Assembly: GCF_033095865.1 (NCBI RefSeq)
Contig: NZ_AP019365.1
Location: 3,383,501 to 3,447,500 of the forward strand
Length of the DNA: 64,000 bases
Direction: 5' to 3'
DNA from: Pseudomonas sp. KU43P
GTDB lineage: Bacteria > Pseudomonadota > Gammaproteobacteria > Pseudomonadales > Pseudomonadaceae
Positions within the stretch are counted from its first letter, which is position 1, and each line of letters starts with the position of its first letter. The translations under genes were made by a program, and so were the position numbers. Under the pieces are notes generated by a model. That model saw only the letters and a list, made by a program, of their open reading frames with translations, had not been told where the DNA came from and made no database searches. Positions 18,931 to 28,524 of the stretch are shown piece by piece.

Positions 18931-20213
18931 TGACGGTTATCTGCCTGTTCCTGCTGCTGTTCGTGTTCATGTTCCTCGGCGTGCCGATCGCGATTTCGCT
19001 GGGCTTGTCGGGGGCACTGTCGATCCTGATGTTCAGCCAGGACTCGCTGAGTTCGTTGGCGATCAAGCTGTTCGAAACCTCCGATAGCTACACCTTCCTG
19101 GCCATCCCGTTCTTCCTGTTGTCCGGCGCGTTCATGACCACCGGTGGCGTGGCCCAGCGCCTGATCGACTTCGCCAACGCCTGCGTCGGCCATATCCGTG
19201 GCGGCCTGGCGATTGCCGCGGTGCTGGCGTGCATGCTGTTCGCGGCGCTGTCGGGCTCGTCTCCGGCCACGGTGGCGGCGGTCGGCTCGATCGCGGTGGC
19301 GGGCATGGTGCGTTCCGGTTACCCGCGCGAGTTCGGCGCCGGCATCATCTGCAACGCTGGTACCCTGGGCATCCTCATTCCGCCGTCGATCGTCATGGTG
19401 GTGTACTCGGCCGCCACCGAGACCTCGGTGGGCAAGCTGTTCATGGCCGGCGTGGTGCCGGGTATCCTGCTGGGCGTGGCGCTGATGCTGACGATCTACA
19501 TCGTCGCCCGGATCAAGAAGCTGCCGGCGCAGCCACGCGCCAGTTTCGCCCAGTGGCTGAACACGGCCCGGCGTGCATTCTGGGGGCTGTTGCTGCTGGT
19601 GATCATCCTCGGCGGTATCTACAGCGGCATGTTCACCCCCACCGAAGCAGCGGCCGTGGCGGCGGTGTACTCGGCCTTCATCGCGCTGTTCGTGTACAAA
19701 GACATGCGCCTTCGCGACTGCCCGAAAGTGCTGCTGGAGTCTGGCCGGCTGACCATCATGCTGCTGTTCATCATCGCCAATGCCATGCTCTTCGCCCACG
19801 TGCTGACCACCGAGCAGATCCCCCAGCAGATCACCCAGTGGGTGCTGTCCGAAGGGCTGACGCCGATCGGTTTCCTGATCATGGTCAACGTGGTGCTGCT
19901 GGTGGCCGGCAGCTTCATGGAGCCGTCGGCGATCATCCTGATCCTCGCGCCGATCTTTTTCCCAATCGCGATGAAGCTGGGCATCGACCCGATCCACCTG
20001 GGCATCGTGATGGTGGTGAACATGGAGATCGGCCTTGTGCATCCGCCGGTGGGGCTGAACCTGTTCGTGACCTCGGCGGTGACCGGGCTGACCCTGGGGC
20101 AGACCATCCGCGCGGCGCTGCCGTGGTTGTCGATCCTGCTGCTGTTCCTGGTGCTGGTGACCTATGTGCCGTTCATTTCGCTGGCGTTGCCGGAGTGGTT
20201 GGGGATGCCTTGA
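18930..20213 (+). CDS. dctM: TRAP transporter large permease (DctM family)
   Basis: A 427-residue inner-membrane protein with about 12 hydrophobic segments. Signature stretches include GVPIAISLGLSGALSIL, AALSGSSPATVAAVGSIA and GIIYSGMFTPTEA-like ILGGIYSGMFTPTEAAAVAA. It forms the sodium-driven channel of the TRAP importer. Start at 18930 has GAGGAGC upstream and overlaps the dctQ stop. Confidence 0.92.
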   Translation: MTVICLFLLLFVFMFLGVPIAISLGLSGALSILMFSQDSLSSLAIKLFETSDSYTFLAIPFFLLSGAFMTTGGVAQRLIDFANACVGHIRGGLAIAAVLACMLFAALSGSSPATVAAVGSIAVAGMVRSGYPREFGAGIICNAGTLGILIPPSIVMVVYSAATETSVGKLFMAGVVPGILLGVALMLTIYIVARIKKLPAQPRASFAQWLNTARRAFWGLLLLVIILGGIYSGMFTPTEAAAVAAVYSAFIALFVYKDMRLRDCPKVLLESGRLTIMLLFIIANAMLFAHVLTTEQIPQQITQWVLSEGLTPIGFLIMVNVVLLVAGSFMEPSAIILILAPIFFPIAMKLGIDPIHLGIVMVVNMEIGLVHPPVGLNLFVTSAVTGLTLGQTIRAALPWLSILLLFLVLVTYVPFISLALPEWLGMP

Positions 20214-20223
20214 GGGCTGTGGT

Positions 20224-20317
20224 GGCCCCATCGCCGGCAAGCCGGTTCCCACAAGAACCCCACAGTTTTCAAGGCCTGTGGCGCCCCTGTGGGAGCCGGC
20301 TTGCCGGCGATAGGGCC
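20224..20317. repeat. REP pair after dctM
   Basis: An inverted pair of REP copies in the gap between the convergent dctM and LysR genes; the left copy has GCCGGTTCC instead of GCCGGCTCC. Confidence 0.9.
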
Positions 20318-20327
20318 AGTGCAGGCA

Positions 20328-21209
20328 CTACAATTCCCCGCCCGCCAGCAACTCGGTCATCACCTCGGCCAACGCCTTGACCATCACATCCGCCGTCGGC
20401 CGATGGACGATGACGATTTCGTAGCTGTCCACCTCCGGCAGCCCCTGCTGCCCGCCCAGCACTCGATGCTCAGCGGTGGCCGCCCGCGGCGGCAGCAGGC
20501 TGATGCCCATGCCATCCGCCACCGCTGCCTGGATCCCGCTGAGGCTGGAACTGGTGAAACTGATGCGCCAGCGCCGGCCCATGCCCTCGATGGCACTGAT
20601 CATGTCTTCGCGGTACAGCCCACGCGGCGGAAAGGTCACCAACGGGATCGGGTCGAGCTCGAACGACGGAACCCGCGCACTGTCGATCCACTGCAGCCGC
20701 TCGGGCCAGCACGCCACGCCTTCGCGGGTGTTGCGCCGCTGCTTGAGCAGCACCAGGTCGAGCTCGCCGTTGTCGTAGGCCTGGCTGAGGTCGCGGCACA
20801 GGCCGCTGGTGACTTCCAGCTTCACCTGCGGGTGCAGGCGGCTGAAGGCCGACAAGGCATTGGTGGTGCGCCCGCCGACAAAATCCTCGGGCACACCCAG
20901 GCGCACGGTGACACCGACCATGGCCCCGGCCAGGGCTTCGAGCATCTGGTCGTTGAGCGCCAGCATGTGCCGGGCGTAGCCGAGCAAGGTCTGCCCGGCG
21001 TCGGTGGGCAGCACGTCGCGGTTGCCACGCACCAGCAGGCGATGGCCCACCATGTCTTCCAGGCGACGCACCTTCTGGCTGATGGTCGACTGGGTCGAAT
21101 GCAGGCGCGCCGCAGCGGTGGTGAAGCTGCCGCAATCGGCCACCACGACGATGGCGCGCAGCAGGTCGAGGTCGAACAGGGCTCTATTCGATTTCAAGCT
21201 GATGGTCAT
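20328..21209 (-). CDS. LysR-family transcriptional regulator
   Basis: A 293-residue LysR protein. The HTH (LLRAIVVVADCGSFTTAAAR) is at about 12-60 and the effector domain follows. The ATG at 21209 matches the family start; the frame extends to 21251 without support. It lies 44 bases downstream of the gamma-glutamyltransferase gene on the same strand, so it may be co-transcribed with it. It is convergent with dctM. Its target is unknown. Confidence 0.87.
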   Translation of the reverse strand: MTISLKSNRALFDLDLLRAIVVVADCGSFTTAAARLHSTQSTISQKVRRLEDMVGHRLLVRGNRDVLPTDAGQTLLGYARHMLALNDQMLEALAGAMVGVTVRLGVPEDFVGGRTTNALSAFSRLHPQVKLEVTSGLCRDLSQAYDNGELDLVLLKQRRNTREGVACWPERLQWIDSARVPSFELDPIPLVTFPPRGLYREDMISAIEGMGRRWRISFTSSSLSGIQAAVADGMGISLLPPRAATAEHRVLGGQQGLPEVDSYEIVIVHRPTADVMVKALAEVMTELLAGGEL

Positions 21210-21253
21210 CTTGGTATTCAACTTCTGAATGACAAGACTGACTTCTACCACGC

Positions 21254-23044
21254 CTAGTCACCCAGCGCCACGCCCTCGCGACGTGGGTCGGCGCCGCCCG
21301 ACCAGCCGCTGGCGGTGCGCTGGATGATCTGCATGCCGCTGGTCATGGTCAGCGGCGTGACCTCATGGCCCCAGGCCGCCAGTTGCCGGATCAGCGCAGG
21401 GCTGGCCTGCTCCGCCTCCACTTCGGTGGCGCCATTGCGGCTGCCGAAATTGGGCAGGTTGGCGGCCTGCTGCGGGTTGAGCTTCCAGTCCAGCAGGCCG
21501 ACCAGGGCCTTGTTCACGTAGCCGATGATCTGCGAGCCGCCGGGCGAACCCAGGCTGGCCACCAACTCGCCAGAGTCGCGGGCGAACACCAGGGTCGGCG
21601 CCATTGCCGATAAAGGACGCTTGCCGGGCTCGACGCGGTTGGCCACAGGCCTGCCGTTTTCCTGAGCGATGAAGGAAAAGTCGGTGAGCTGGTTGTTCAG
21701 CAAGAAGCCCTTGACCATCAGGTGAGCACCGAAGGCCGCCTCCACTGACGTGGTCATCGCCAGGGCCTGGCCGCTGTCGTCCACGGCGGACAGGTGCGAG
21801 GTGGAAATGCGCAGCGGCGAGCGGTCCGGGGCCAGTGCCAGGCTGGCGCCTTGCGGCGTCCCCGGGCGGGCGCGCTTCATGCTGTGCTCGCCGATCAGGG
21901 TGGCGCGCTTGGCCAGGTAGGCAGGGTCTATCAGCGCCTCCACCGGCACCGGCACATAGTCGCTGTCGGCCAGGTACTGGGCACGGTCGGCAAAGGCCAG
22001 GCGTTCGGCCTCGGCCACCAGGTGCACCGCCAGCGGCGTGGGCTCCAGCCCGGCCGCGGAAGCAACCTCACGCGGCGGCTGCTTGGCCAGGTCGTGTTGG
22101 GCTGAGCCGCGTTGCAAGGCTTCGAGGATGCCCAAGGTCTGCAGCACACCGATGCCACCGGAGGAAGGCGGCGGCATGCCGCAGATCTGCCACGCCTTGT
22201 ACGGGCCGCACACGGGCGTGCGCGCCTTGGCCTGGTACTGACGCAAGTCTTCCAGCGACAACTGCCCGGCGTTGGCATGGCCGCGCACCTGGGCCACCAT
22301 CGCCTGTGCGATCTCACCGCTGTAGAAGGCATCGACGCCCTGCTCCGCCAGTTGCTCGAAGGTGTTCGCAAGCTCGGGGTTGCGCAACACGGTGCCTACC
22401 GCCAGCGGCTTGCCGTGGTCATCCAGGAAATACCGGGCCATGGCGGGTGAGCTTGCGATGAAAGGGTCTTCGCTCACCAGGGCATGCAAGCGCTCGGAAA
22501 CCGGAAAGCCTTCGCGTGCCAGGGCGATGGCCGGTTCGAACAGTTCACGCCACGGCAGCTTGCCATGTTGCTCGTGAGCCATTTGCAACGCTCGCAGCAC
22601 GCCGGGCACGCCCACCGAGCGACCGCCGATCTGCGCTGCCCGGAACGGCATCGGTGTACCGTCGGGCTGCAGGAACAGCGTTTGCGTGACTCCTGCCGGC
22701 GCCGTTTCGCGGCCATCGTAGGCCTGCACCTGCTTGCCATCCCAGTACAGGATGAACCCGCCTCCGCCAATGCCACTGGACTGCGGCTCGACCAGGGTAA
22801 GCACCATTTGCATGGCGATCGCCGCATCGATGGCGCTGCCGCCGGCCCGCAACATCGCCCGCCCCGCCTCGCTGGCCAGCGGGTTGGCGGCCGCCGCCAT
22901 GTGCTGGCTGGCACGCACCGGTTGCAGGCCGCTGCGGTAGCCGGACTGTGCTTCCGGCGGCGCGGGCAGCGCTTGGTCGGCCCGTGCGCAACTGCTGACA
23001 GCGATCAGGCACAGGGCGGCGATCACTGGCGTCGGAAATTTCAT
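21254..23044 (-). CDS. ggt: Gamma-glutamyltransferase
   Basis: A 596-residue periplasmic Ntn hydrolase precursor with a signal peptide (about 1-22). The large-subunit signature ASQHMAAAANPLASEAG and SGIGGGGFILYWDG are present. The autocleavage nucleophile Thr lies near residue 410 in ISTSHLSAVD, separating large and small subunits; the lid/oxyanion GSPGGSQII follows. It cleaves gamma-glutamyl amides such as glutathione and transfers or hydrolyses the glutamyl group. An adjacent LysR gene follows on the same strand. Confidence 0.93.
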   Translation of the reverse strand: MKFPTPVIAALCLIAVSSCARADQALPAPPEAQSGYRSGLQPVRASQHMAAAANPLASEAGRAMLRAGGSAIDAAIAMQMVLTLVEPQSSGIGGGGFILYWDGKQVQAYDGRETAPAGVTQTLFLQPDGTPMPFRAAQIGGRSVGVPGVLRALQMAHEQHGKLPWRELFEPAIALAREGFPVSERLHALVSEDPFIASSPAMARYFLDDHGKPLAVGTVLRNPELANTFEQLAEQGVDAFYSGEIAQAMVAQVRGHANAGQLSLEDLRQYQAKARTPVCGPYKAWQICGMPPPSSGGIGVLQTLGILEALQRGSAQHDLAKQPPREVASAAGLEPTPLAVHLVAEAERLAFADRAQYLADSDYVPVPVEALIDPAYLAKRATLIGEHSMKRARPGTPQGASLALAPDRSPLRISTSHLSAVDDSGQALAMTTSVEAAFGAHLMVKGFLLNNQLTDFSFIAQENGRPVANRVEPGKRPLSAMAPTLVFARDSGELVASLGSPGGSQIIGYVNKALVGLLDWKLNPQQAANLPNFGSRNGATEVEAEQASPALIRQLAAWGHEVTPLTMTSGMQIIQRTASGWSGGADPRREGVALGD

Positions 23045-23159
23045 GGTAAGGCATCCTGCTTAAGCTATTCAGCTCGGCACTGTGGGTCATGCACATTCTT
23101 AACTTCAACCCCTGCCGTCCATTTTCTAGGATTGAGACAGCCATTCAGGAGCCTGCGAA

Positions 23160-23795
23160 ATGCGCTTTTCCCCTGCCGCCCTTCTCTTCGTGCTGCTCAG
23201 CAGCCTTGCCCATGCCGAGACCACTGCCATGCACAACGCCGCCGCGCACAACGACACCGCCACCCTGCAACGCCTGCTCAAGCAAGGTGCCGATATCGAC
23301 GAGCGCGACGACCAGGGCCGTACCGCGCTGCTGGTCGCTACCCATGCCAACCAGGTGGCGGCGGCCAAAGCGCTGATCGAGGCCGGCGCCGATGTGAACG
23401 CCAAGGACAACATCGACGACAGCCCTTACTTGTATGCCGGTGCACGGGGCCTTAACGACATCCTGCGCCTGACCCTCGCCCATGGCGCCGACCTCAAGAG
23501 CACCAACCGCTATGGCGGCACGGCGCTGATCCCTGCTGCCGAACGCGGGCATGTGGAAACCGTGCAGTTGCTGATCGATGCCGGGGTGGACGTCAACCAC
23601 CTGAACCGCCTGCACTGGACCGCGCTGCTCGAGGCCGTGATCCTGGGTGATGGCGGGCCGCGGCATGTGGAGATCGTGCGACGGCTGCTGGCCGCCGGGG
23701 CGGATCGGCAGATTGCCGACAAGGAGGGCGTGACCGCGCTGGAGCATGCGCGCCAGCGTGGGTATCGGGAGATGGAGGCATTGCTGGCTCGATAG
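23160..23795 (+). CDS. Ankyrin-repeat protein, exported
   Basis: A 211-residue protein with a signal peptide (MRFSPAALLFVLLSSLAHAE) and about five ankyrin repeats (HNAAAHNDTATLQRLLKQGA, GRTALLVATHANQ, and following). Ankyrin repeats bind other proteins; a periplasmic partner is likely but unknown. It is divergent from ggt, with about 115 bases between. Confidence 0.87.
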   Translation: MRFSPAALLFVLLSSLAHAETTAMHNAAAHNDTATLQRLLKQGADIDERDDQGRTALLVATHANQVAAAKALIEAGADVNAKDNIDDSPYLYAGARGLNDILRLTLAHGADLKSTNRYGGTALIPAAERGHVETVQLLIDAGVDVNHLNRLHWTALLEAVILGDGGPRHVEIVRRLLAAGADRQIADKEGVTALEHARQRGYREMEALLAR

Positions 23796-23831
23796 AAGGC
23801 CCAAGACCCGACACTGCACTGCACTGCACTT

Positions 23832-23929
23832 TGTGGGAGCCGGCTTGCCGGCGATAGGGCCCGAGCAGACAACCCAAGGCATCAGTGCCTGCCTGCGCCG
23901 GCCAATCGCCGGCAAGCCGGCTCCCACAG
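23832..23929. repeat. REP pair between the ankyrin gene and pobA
   Basis: An inverted pair of REP copies in opposite order to most pairs here: TGTGGGAGCC side first, CTCCCACAG side last. It lies between convergent genes. A short CACTG tandem repeat (about four copies, near 23815-23830) precedes it. Confidence 0.9.
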
Positions 23930-23951
23930 GTGATCGTGCGCGAGCTTTAGC

Positions 23952-25159
<1,208 letters not shown>

Positions 25160-25269
25160 GGAGTCTGCACTTGCATTTTTACGGGCTAGAGCAGCCAAAT
25201 AGGTGTGTTATTCCATGAGAAACCTGCACTTTTACAAAAATCGTTCGATTACCGCACAGGCTTGCGCAC

Positions 25270-26148
25270 ATGCAGTCCACCCTCTCCGGCATCCCGTTGT
25301 TCCAGCTTTATGGCGAAAATCAGGCATGGCCTGGCACCGACCTGCTGCATTGCGAGTCGATCCCGGCGCGCAGCCGCCTGCACCACTGGGAGATCAAGCC
25401 ACACCAGCACGCCGAACTGTTCCAGCTGCTGTACGTGCAACGTGGCCAGGCCGAGGTGGAGATCGAGGGTGTGCGCAGCGCCATCGGTGAGGCGGCGATC
25501 CAGGTGGTGCCACCGCTAACGGTGCATGGGTTTCGCTTCAGCGCCGATATTCAGGGGCATGTCCTGACCTTCGGCACGGCGCTGGTGGCTGCCCTGGAGC
25601 AACGCCTGGGGGCGCCGCTGGGGGTCTTGGCCAAGGCGGCATGCTACCCGTTGGGCAAGGACCGTCTACGCCTGCGCAGCCTGGTCGATACCCTGCAGCA
25701 GGAATACCAGGGCAATGCGCCGGGGCGAGCGGCGCTGCTCGAAGCCCTGGTGACTGCGCTGATGGTGTGGATCAGCCGTTGCCAGCAACGGGGCCAGGCG
25801 CCGCGCAACCGCGATGAACGCGACCGGCAGTTGCTGGGGCAGTACCTGCGCCTGGTCGAGGCGCATTACCGCGAGCACTTGTCGGTGGAAGATTTTGCAG
25901 CACGCCTGAAGATTCCGAGCCTGCAGCTCAACCAGCTGTGTCGGGCACTGTGCGGGCAGAGCGCGTTGCAGGTGGTGCATCAGCGGCTGCTGCTGGAGGC
26001 GCAGCGCAACCTGGCCTACACGCGCATGAGCATCGGGCAGTTGTCGGATAGCCTGGGCTTCAGCGATCCGACCTACTTTGCGCGGTTCTTCAAGCGTTTG
26101 AGCGGGCAGACGGCCAAGGGCTACCGGCGCTCGGTGCAGCCTGGCTGA
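25270..26148 (+). CDS. pobR: AraC-family regulator of pobA
   Basis: A 292-residue AraC-type activator with an N-terminal cupin-like sensing domain (HWEIKPHQHAELFQLLYVQ, about 40-60) and two C-terminal HTH motifs (LSVEDFAARLKIPSLQLNQL and IGQLSDSLGFSDPTYFARFF). It is divergent from pobA, the arrangement seen in pseudomonads, and should activate it in response to 4-hydroxybenzoate. Confidence 0.9.
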   Translation: MQSTLSGIPLFQLYGENQAWPGTDLLHCESIPARSRLHHWEIKPHQHAELFQLLYVQRGQAEVEIEGVRSAIGEAAIQVVPPLTVHGFRFSADIQGHVLTFGTALVAALEQRLGAPLGVLAKAACYPLGKDRLRLRSLVDTLQQEYQGNAPGRAALLEALVTALMVWISRCQQRGQAPRNRDERDRQLLGQYLRLVEAHYREHLSVEDFAARLKIPSLQLNQLCRALCGQSALQVVHQRLLLEAQRNLAYTRMSIGQLSDSLGFSDPTYFARFFKRLSGQTAKGYRRSVQPG

Positions 26149-26162
26149 TGGGCCGGCGCCGG

Positions 26163-26918
26163 CTAGACCTGCAGGCTGAACTCCGCTACGCCGGCGCTGA
26201 TGCGCTGGGCGGTCTGGCGCATCAGCTCGAGCAGCTTGGTGCGATCACTGAGTTCGAACCGGCTGGTTGAAGCCACCAGCGCAAGCGCAGCACAGTTCTC
26301 CTTGCTGGAGAGCTTCACAGGCACCGACAAGGAGGAGATCCCTGCTTCCAGCTCACCGCTGGATTCATAGAAACCATCGCGGCGGATCGCTTGCATGGCC
26401 TGTTGAAATGCCTCCCAAGTCTCGCCGATGCCTGCAGCACGTATCTCGTCCGCATGTTGGTCGTACAGCGCCCTGAGCTTCTTTGGGGGAAAGTGCGCCA
26501 TGATCACCTTCGGAGCCCCACCCCGGAACAACGGGCGTGGTCGACCGCGCCCGTAGTTCAGTTGGACATCGCGCTCCGGCCGCTCGTGGTGCAGGTCAAG
26601 GAAGAATTCACCCTCCATGCGCGACAGCACACACCGGCATTCGGTCTTTTCCACCAGTTCGCGCATCACCGGAATGCTCAGCCCCAGCAACGGGTCGGTG
26701 GTACGGATGATGTAGTCCAGCAGCGCGATCCGTGGGCCCAACGCGTAGTAGCCGCCATTGAGCCGCTGCAGCAAGCCGGCCTGCAGCAACTCCTTCAGGT
26801 AGCGGTAGCCCGTCGGCGTAGAACAGCCCAGCGCCTCGACGATCGCGTCAGCCTCCCACACCGGCTGTTCGCTGGTGAACAGGTCGAGTACCGACAGCAT
26901 ACGGTTCAGGCTGGACAT
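26163..26918 (-). CDS. IclR-family transcriptional regulator
   Basis: A 251-residue regulator: an N-terminal winged HTH (VEALGCSTPTGYRYLKELLQ) and an IclR effector domain. The ATG at 26918 (MSSLNRML) is chosen over 26945 because GGGAAG lies about 7 bases upstream. It follows the VOC dioxygenase gene on the same strand by 54 bases, so it may be in the same transcript. The inverted repeats TTATC-N7-GATAA in the divergent promoter at 27530-27607 are its likely binding sites. Confidence 0.88.
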   Translation of the reverse strand: MSSLNRMLSVLDLFTSEQPVWEADAIVEALGCSTPTGYRYLKELLQAGLLQRLNGGYYALGPRIALLDYIIRTTDPLLGLSIPVMRELVEKTECRCVLSRMEGEFFLDLHHERPERDVQLNYGRGRPRPLFRGGAPKVIMAHFPPKKLRALYDQHADEIRAAGIGETWEAFQQAMQAIRRDGFYESSGELEAGISSLSVPVKLSSKENCAALALVASTSRFELSDRTKLLELMRQTAQRISAGVAEFSLQV

Positions 26919-26972
26919 ACGGGCTTCCCGGAAAAAAGAGCCCATTGTAGCGATTGTTCGCGCGGCGACGAG

Positions 26973-27527
26973 TCAGTTCGCACTCATCAGCGCTTGCATG
27001 CGCAGCTCCCACTGCGCACGCGGGCAGAACCCCGGCAGGCTGCGGGCGTGCGCCTCGACCACGGCCAGCAGCTGGTCATCCGGCAGCGTCAGGTCCACCG
27101 GCACCTTCATGGGCTGGCTGACATACCAAGGCGTGTCGAAGAACAGCTCAAGGCGGTTGCCCTCCGGGTCACGCACATAGAACGAGACCGCATTGCCGTG
27201 TGTGATCGCGTCGATATCGGGCGCGCCCAGCTCGACGAAGCGGCGGTACACCTCGCGCAGCGTGGCCAGGGAGTCGGCGGCCAGGGAGATCTGGTTGATC
27301 GGGTTGTACGCCAGCGTCTGCGGCCGGCCGCTGGCCAGCACGATCTGATGGTGAGTGCGCGGATCGCGGCTGAGGAACACCAGTTGCACTGGCCCTGTCG
27401 GCCCCTGGAGGCTGCCGCGGTCGGTCACGCTGAAACCGAGGACACCCGTGTAGAAGGCTTCCATCGCTGGCAGGTCGTGAACGTAGATACCCATGTGGTT
27501 GAACGAAAGGCCCTTAGCGTTTTGCAT
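26973..27527 (-). CDS. Extradiol-type VOC dioxygenase
   Basis: A 184-residue VOC protein. His in SFNHMGIYVHD, His in RTHHQIVLA and Glu in GNRLELFF make the 2-His-1-Glu iron or manganese site of type I extradiol dioxygenases; VRDPEGNRLE is a typical C-terminal motif. Start at 27527 is preferred over 27539 because GGTGA precedes it and the upstream ATG lies inside a putative operator. With an FAH hydrolase and a flavin hydroxylase on the other side of the promoter it may cleave an ortho-dihydroxy aromatic ring. A non-oxygenase VOC role is possible. Confidence 0.8.
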   Translation of the reverse strand: MQNAKGLSFNHMGIYVHDLPAMEAFYTGVLGFSVTDRGSLQGPTGPVQLVFLSRDPRTHHQIVLASGRPQTLAYNPINQISLAADSLATLREVYRRFVELGAPDIDAITHGNAVSFYVRDPEGNRLELFFDTPWYVSQPMKVPVDLTLPDDQLLAVVEAHARSLPGFCPRAQWELRMQALMSAN

Positions 27528-27529
27528 TT

Positions 27530-27546
27530 TTATCACCATGCGATAA
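27530..27546. promoter_or_regulatory. Candidate IclR operator, site 1
   Basis: TTATCACCATGCGATAA, an inverted repeat TTATC-N7-GATAA, lies in the leader of the VOC gene. It agrees with site 2 at 15 of 17 positions. Confidence 0.6.
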
Positions 27547-27590
27547 TTGTTGACATAAATCTATTCCAGTATCAGTCTTTATTCAACCAA

Positions 27591-27607
27591 TTATCTCAAT
27601 GCGATAA
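27591..27607. promoter_or_regulatory. Candidate IclR operator, site 2
   Basis: TTATCTCAATGCGATAA ends just before the AGGAGC ribosome binding site of the FAH gene. Its centre is 61 bases from that of site 1, so a dimer at each site could control both divergent genes. Confidence 0.6.
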
Positions 27608-27613
27608 AAACAA
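27606..27613 (+). promoter_or_regulatory. Candidate Hfq/Crc CA-motif before the FAH gene
   Basis: AAAAACAA fits AAnAAnAA, abuts the AGGAGC ribosome binding site and overlaps the end of operator site 2. Confidence 0.5.
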
Positions 27614-27625
27614 GGAGCAAACAAA

Positions 27626-28471
27626 GTGAAATTTCTCAGCTTTGCGGTTGCCGATCAGTCCAGCTACGGCTATCTCGCCGAAGACGGCATCGTCGACCTC
27701 GGCCACCGCTTGGCCGGCCGCGCCGACGACCTGCGCGCACTGCTCGCGCAGCCCGATCCGGTAGCCCTGGCACGCGAAGCCGGTGGCCCCGCTGACTACC
27801 GCCTCGACGAGGTGACCCTGCTGCCGGTCATCCCCAACCCGGAACAGATCTTCTGCGTGGGCCTGAACTACGCCGACCACGTTGCCGAAACCAATCGTCA
27901 AAGCACCGAACAGCCGATGATCTTCTTGCGCGTGCCTGCCTCGCAGGTGGGGCATGGCCAGCCACTGCTGCGTCCGCGCGAGTCCGAGCGCTTCGACTAC
28001 GAGGGCGAGATCGCCGTGATCATCGGCAAGCCTGGCCGCCGCATCAGCGAAGCAGCCGCCTGGGATCACATCGCCGGCTACGCCTGCTACAACGACGGAT
28101 CGGTGCGTGACTGGCAGCTGCACACCGCGCAATGGGGGCCGGGCAAGAACTTCTACCGCACCGGCGGCTTCGGCCCATGGATGGTCACCGCCGACGAGAT
28201 CGGGCCTGATGAGGAAATGACACTGGTGACCCGAGTCAACGGTGTCGAAGTGCAGCGCGCCTCCACTCGCCAGTTGATTCACAGCATCCCCAAGCTGATC
28301 GCCTACCTCTCCACGGTCACCCCGCTGGTGCCCGGCGATGTGATCGTGACCGGCACGCCCGGTGGCATCGGCCTCAAGCGCACCCCGCCGCTGTTCCTCA
28401 AGCCAGGTGACAAGGTCGAGATCGAGGTCGACCGCATCGGCACCCTGGTCAATGGCGTTGCCGACGACTGA
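27626..28471 (+). CDS. Fumarylacetoacetate hydrolase (FAH) family enzyme
   Basis: A 281-residue enzyme with a GTG start behind AAGGAGC. An N-terminal cap domain is followed by the FAH fold with the metal set in FDYEGEIAVIIGK (two Glu) and an Asp in ACYNDGSVRDW; TGTPGGIG is near the end. The family hydrolyses or decarboxylates ring-cleavage products such as fumarylpyruvate or 2-oxohepta-dienedioate. First gene of the forward unit with the flavin hydroxylase, MFS carrier and porin. The exact substrate is not readable. Confidence 0.88.
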   Translation: MKFLSFAVADQSSYGYLAEDGIVDLGHRLAGRADDLRALLAQPDPVALAREAGGPADYRLDEVTLLPVIPNPEQIFCVGLNYADHVAETNRQSTEQPMIFLRVPASQVGHGQPLLRPRESERFDYEGEIAVIIGKPGRRISEAAAWDHIAGYACYNDGSVRDWQLHTAQWGPGKNFYRTGGFGPWMVTADEIGPDEEMTLVTRVNGVEVQRASTRQLIHSIPKLIAYLSTVTPLVPGDVIVTGTPGGIGLKRTPPLFLKPGDKVEIEVDRIGTLVNGVADD

Positions 28472-28486
28472 GCCCTGCCATGCCCC

Positions 28487-28507
28487 GGGCCCGCCCATGG
28501 CGGGCCC
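28487..28507 (+). terminator. Intercistronic hairpin after the FAH gene
   Basis: A perfect 9-bp stem (GGGCCCGCC / GGCGGGCCC) with a CAT loop and no U-run. It lies just before the hydroxylase start and may stabilise or tune the upstream message. Confidence 0.55.
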
Positions 28508-28524
28508 CCAGCGAAGAGATGACG

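Noticed and set aside
18834..20252. 472-codon open frame antisense to dctM
   Set aside because: The product is almost all His/Gln/Arg/Asp, the typical shadow of a hydrophobic membrane protein.
23815..23830. CACTG tandem repeat as a functional element
   Set aside because: Only about four short copies next to a REP pair; no gene or site is affected, and chance or slippage explains it.
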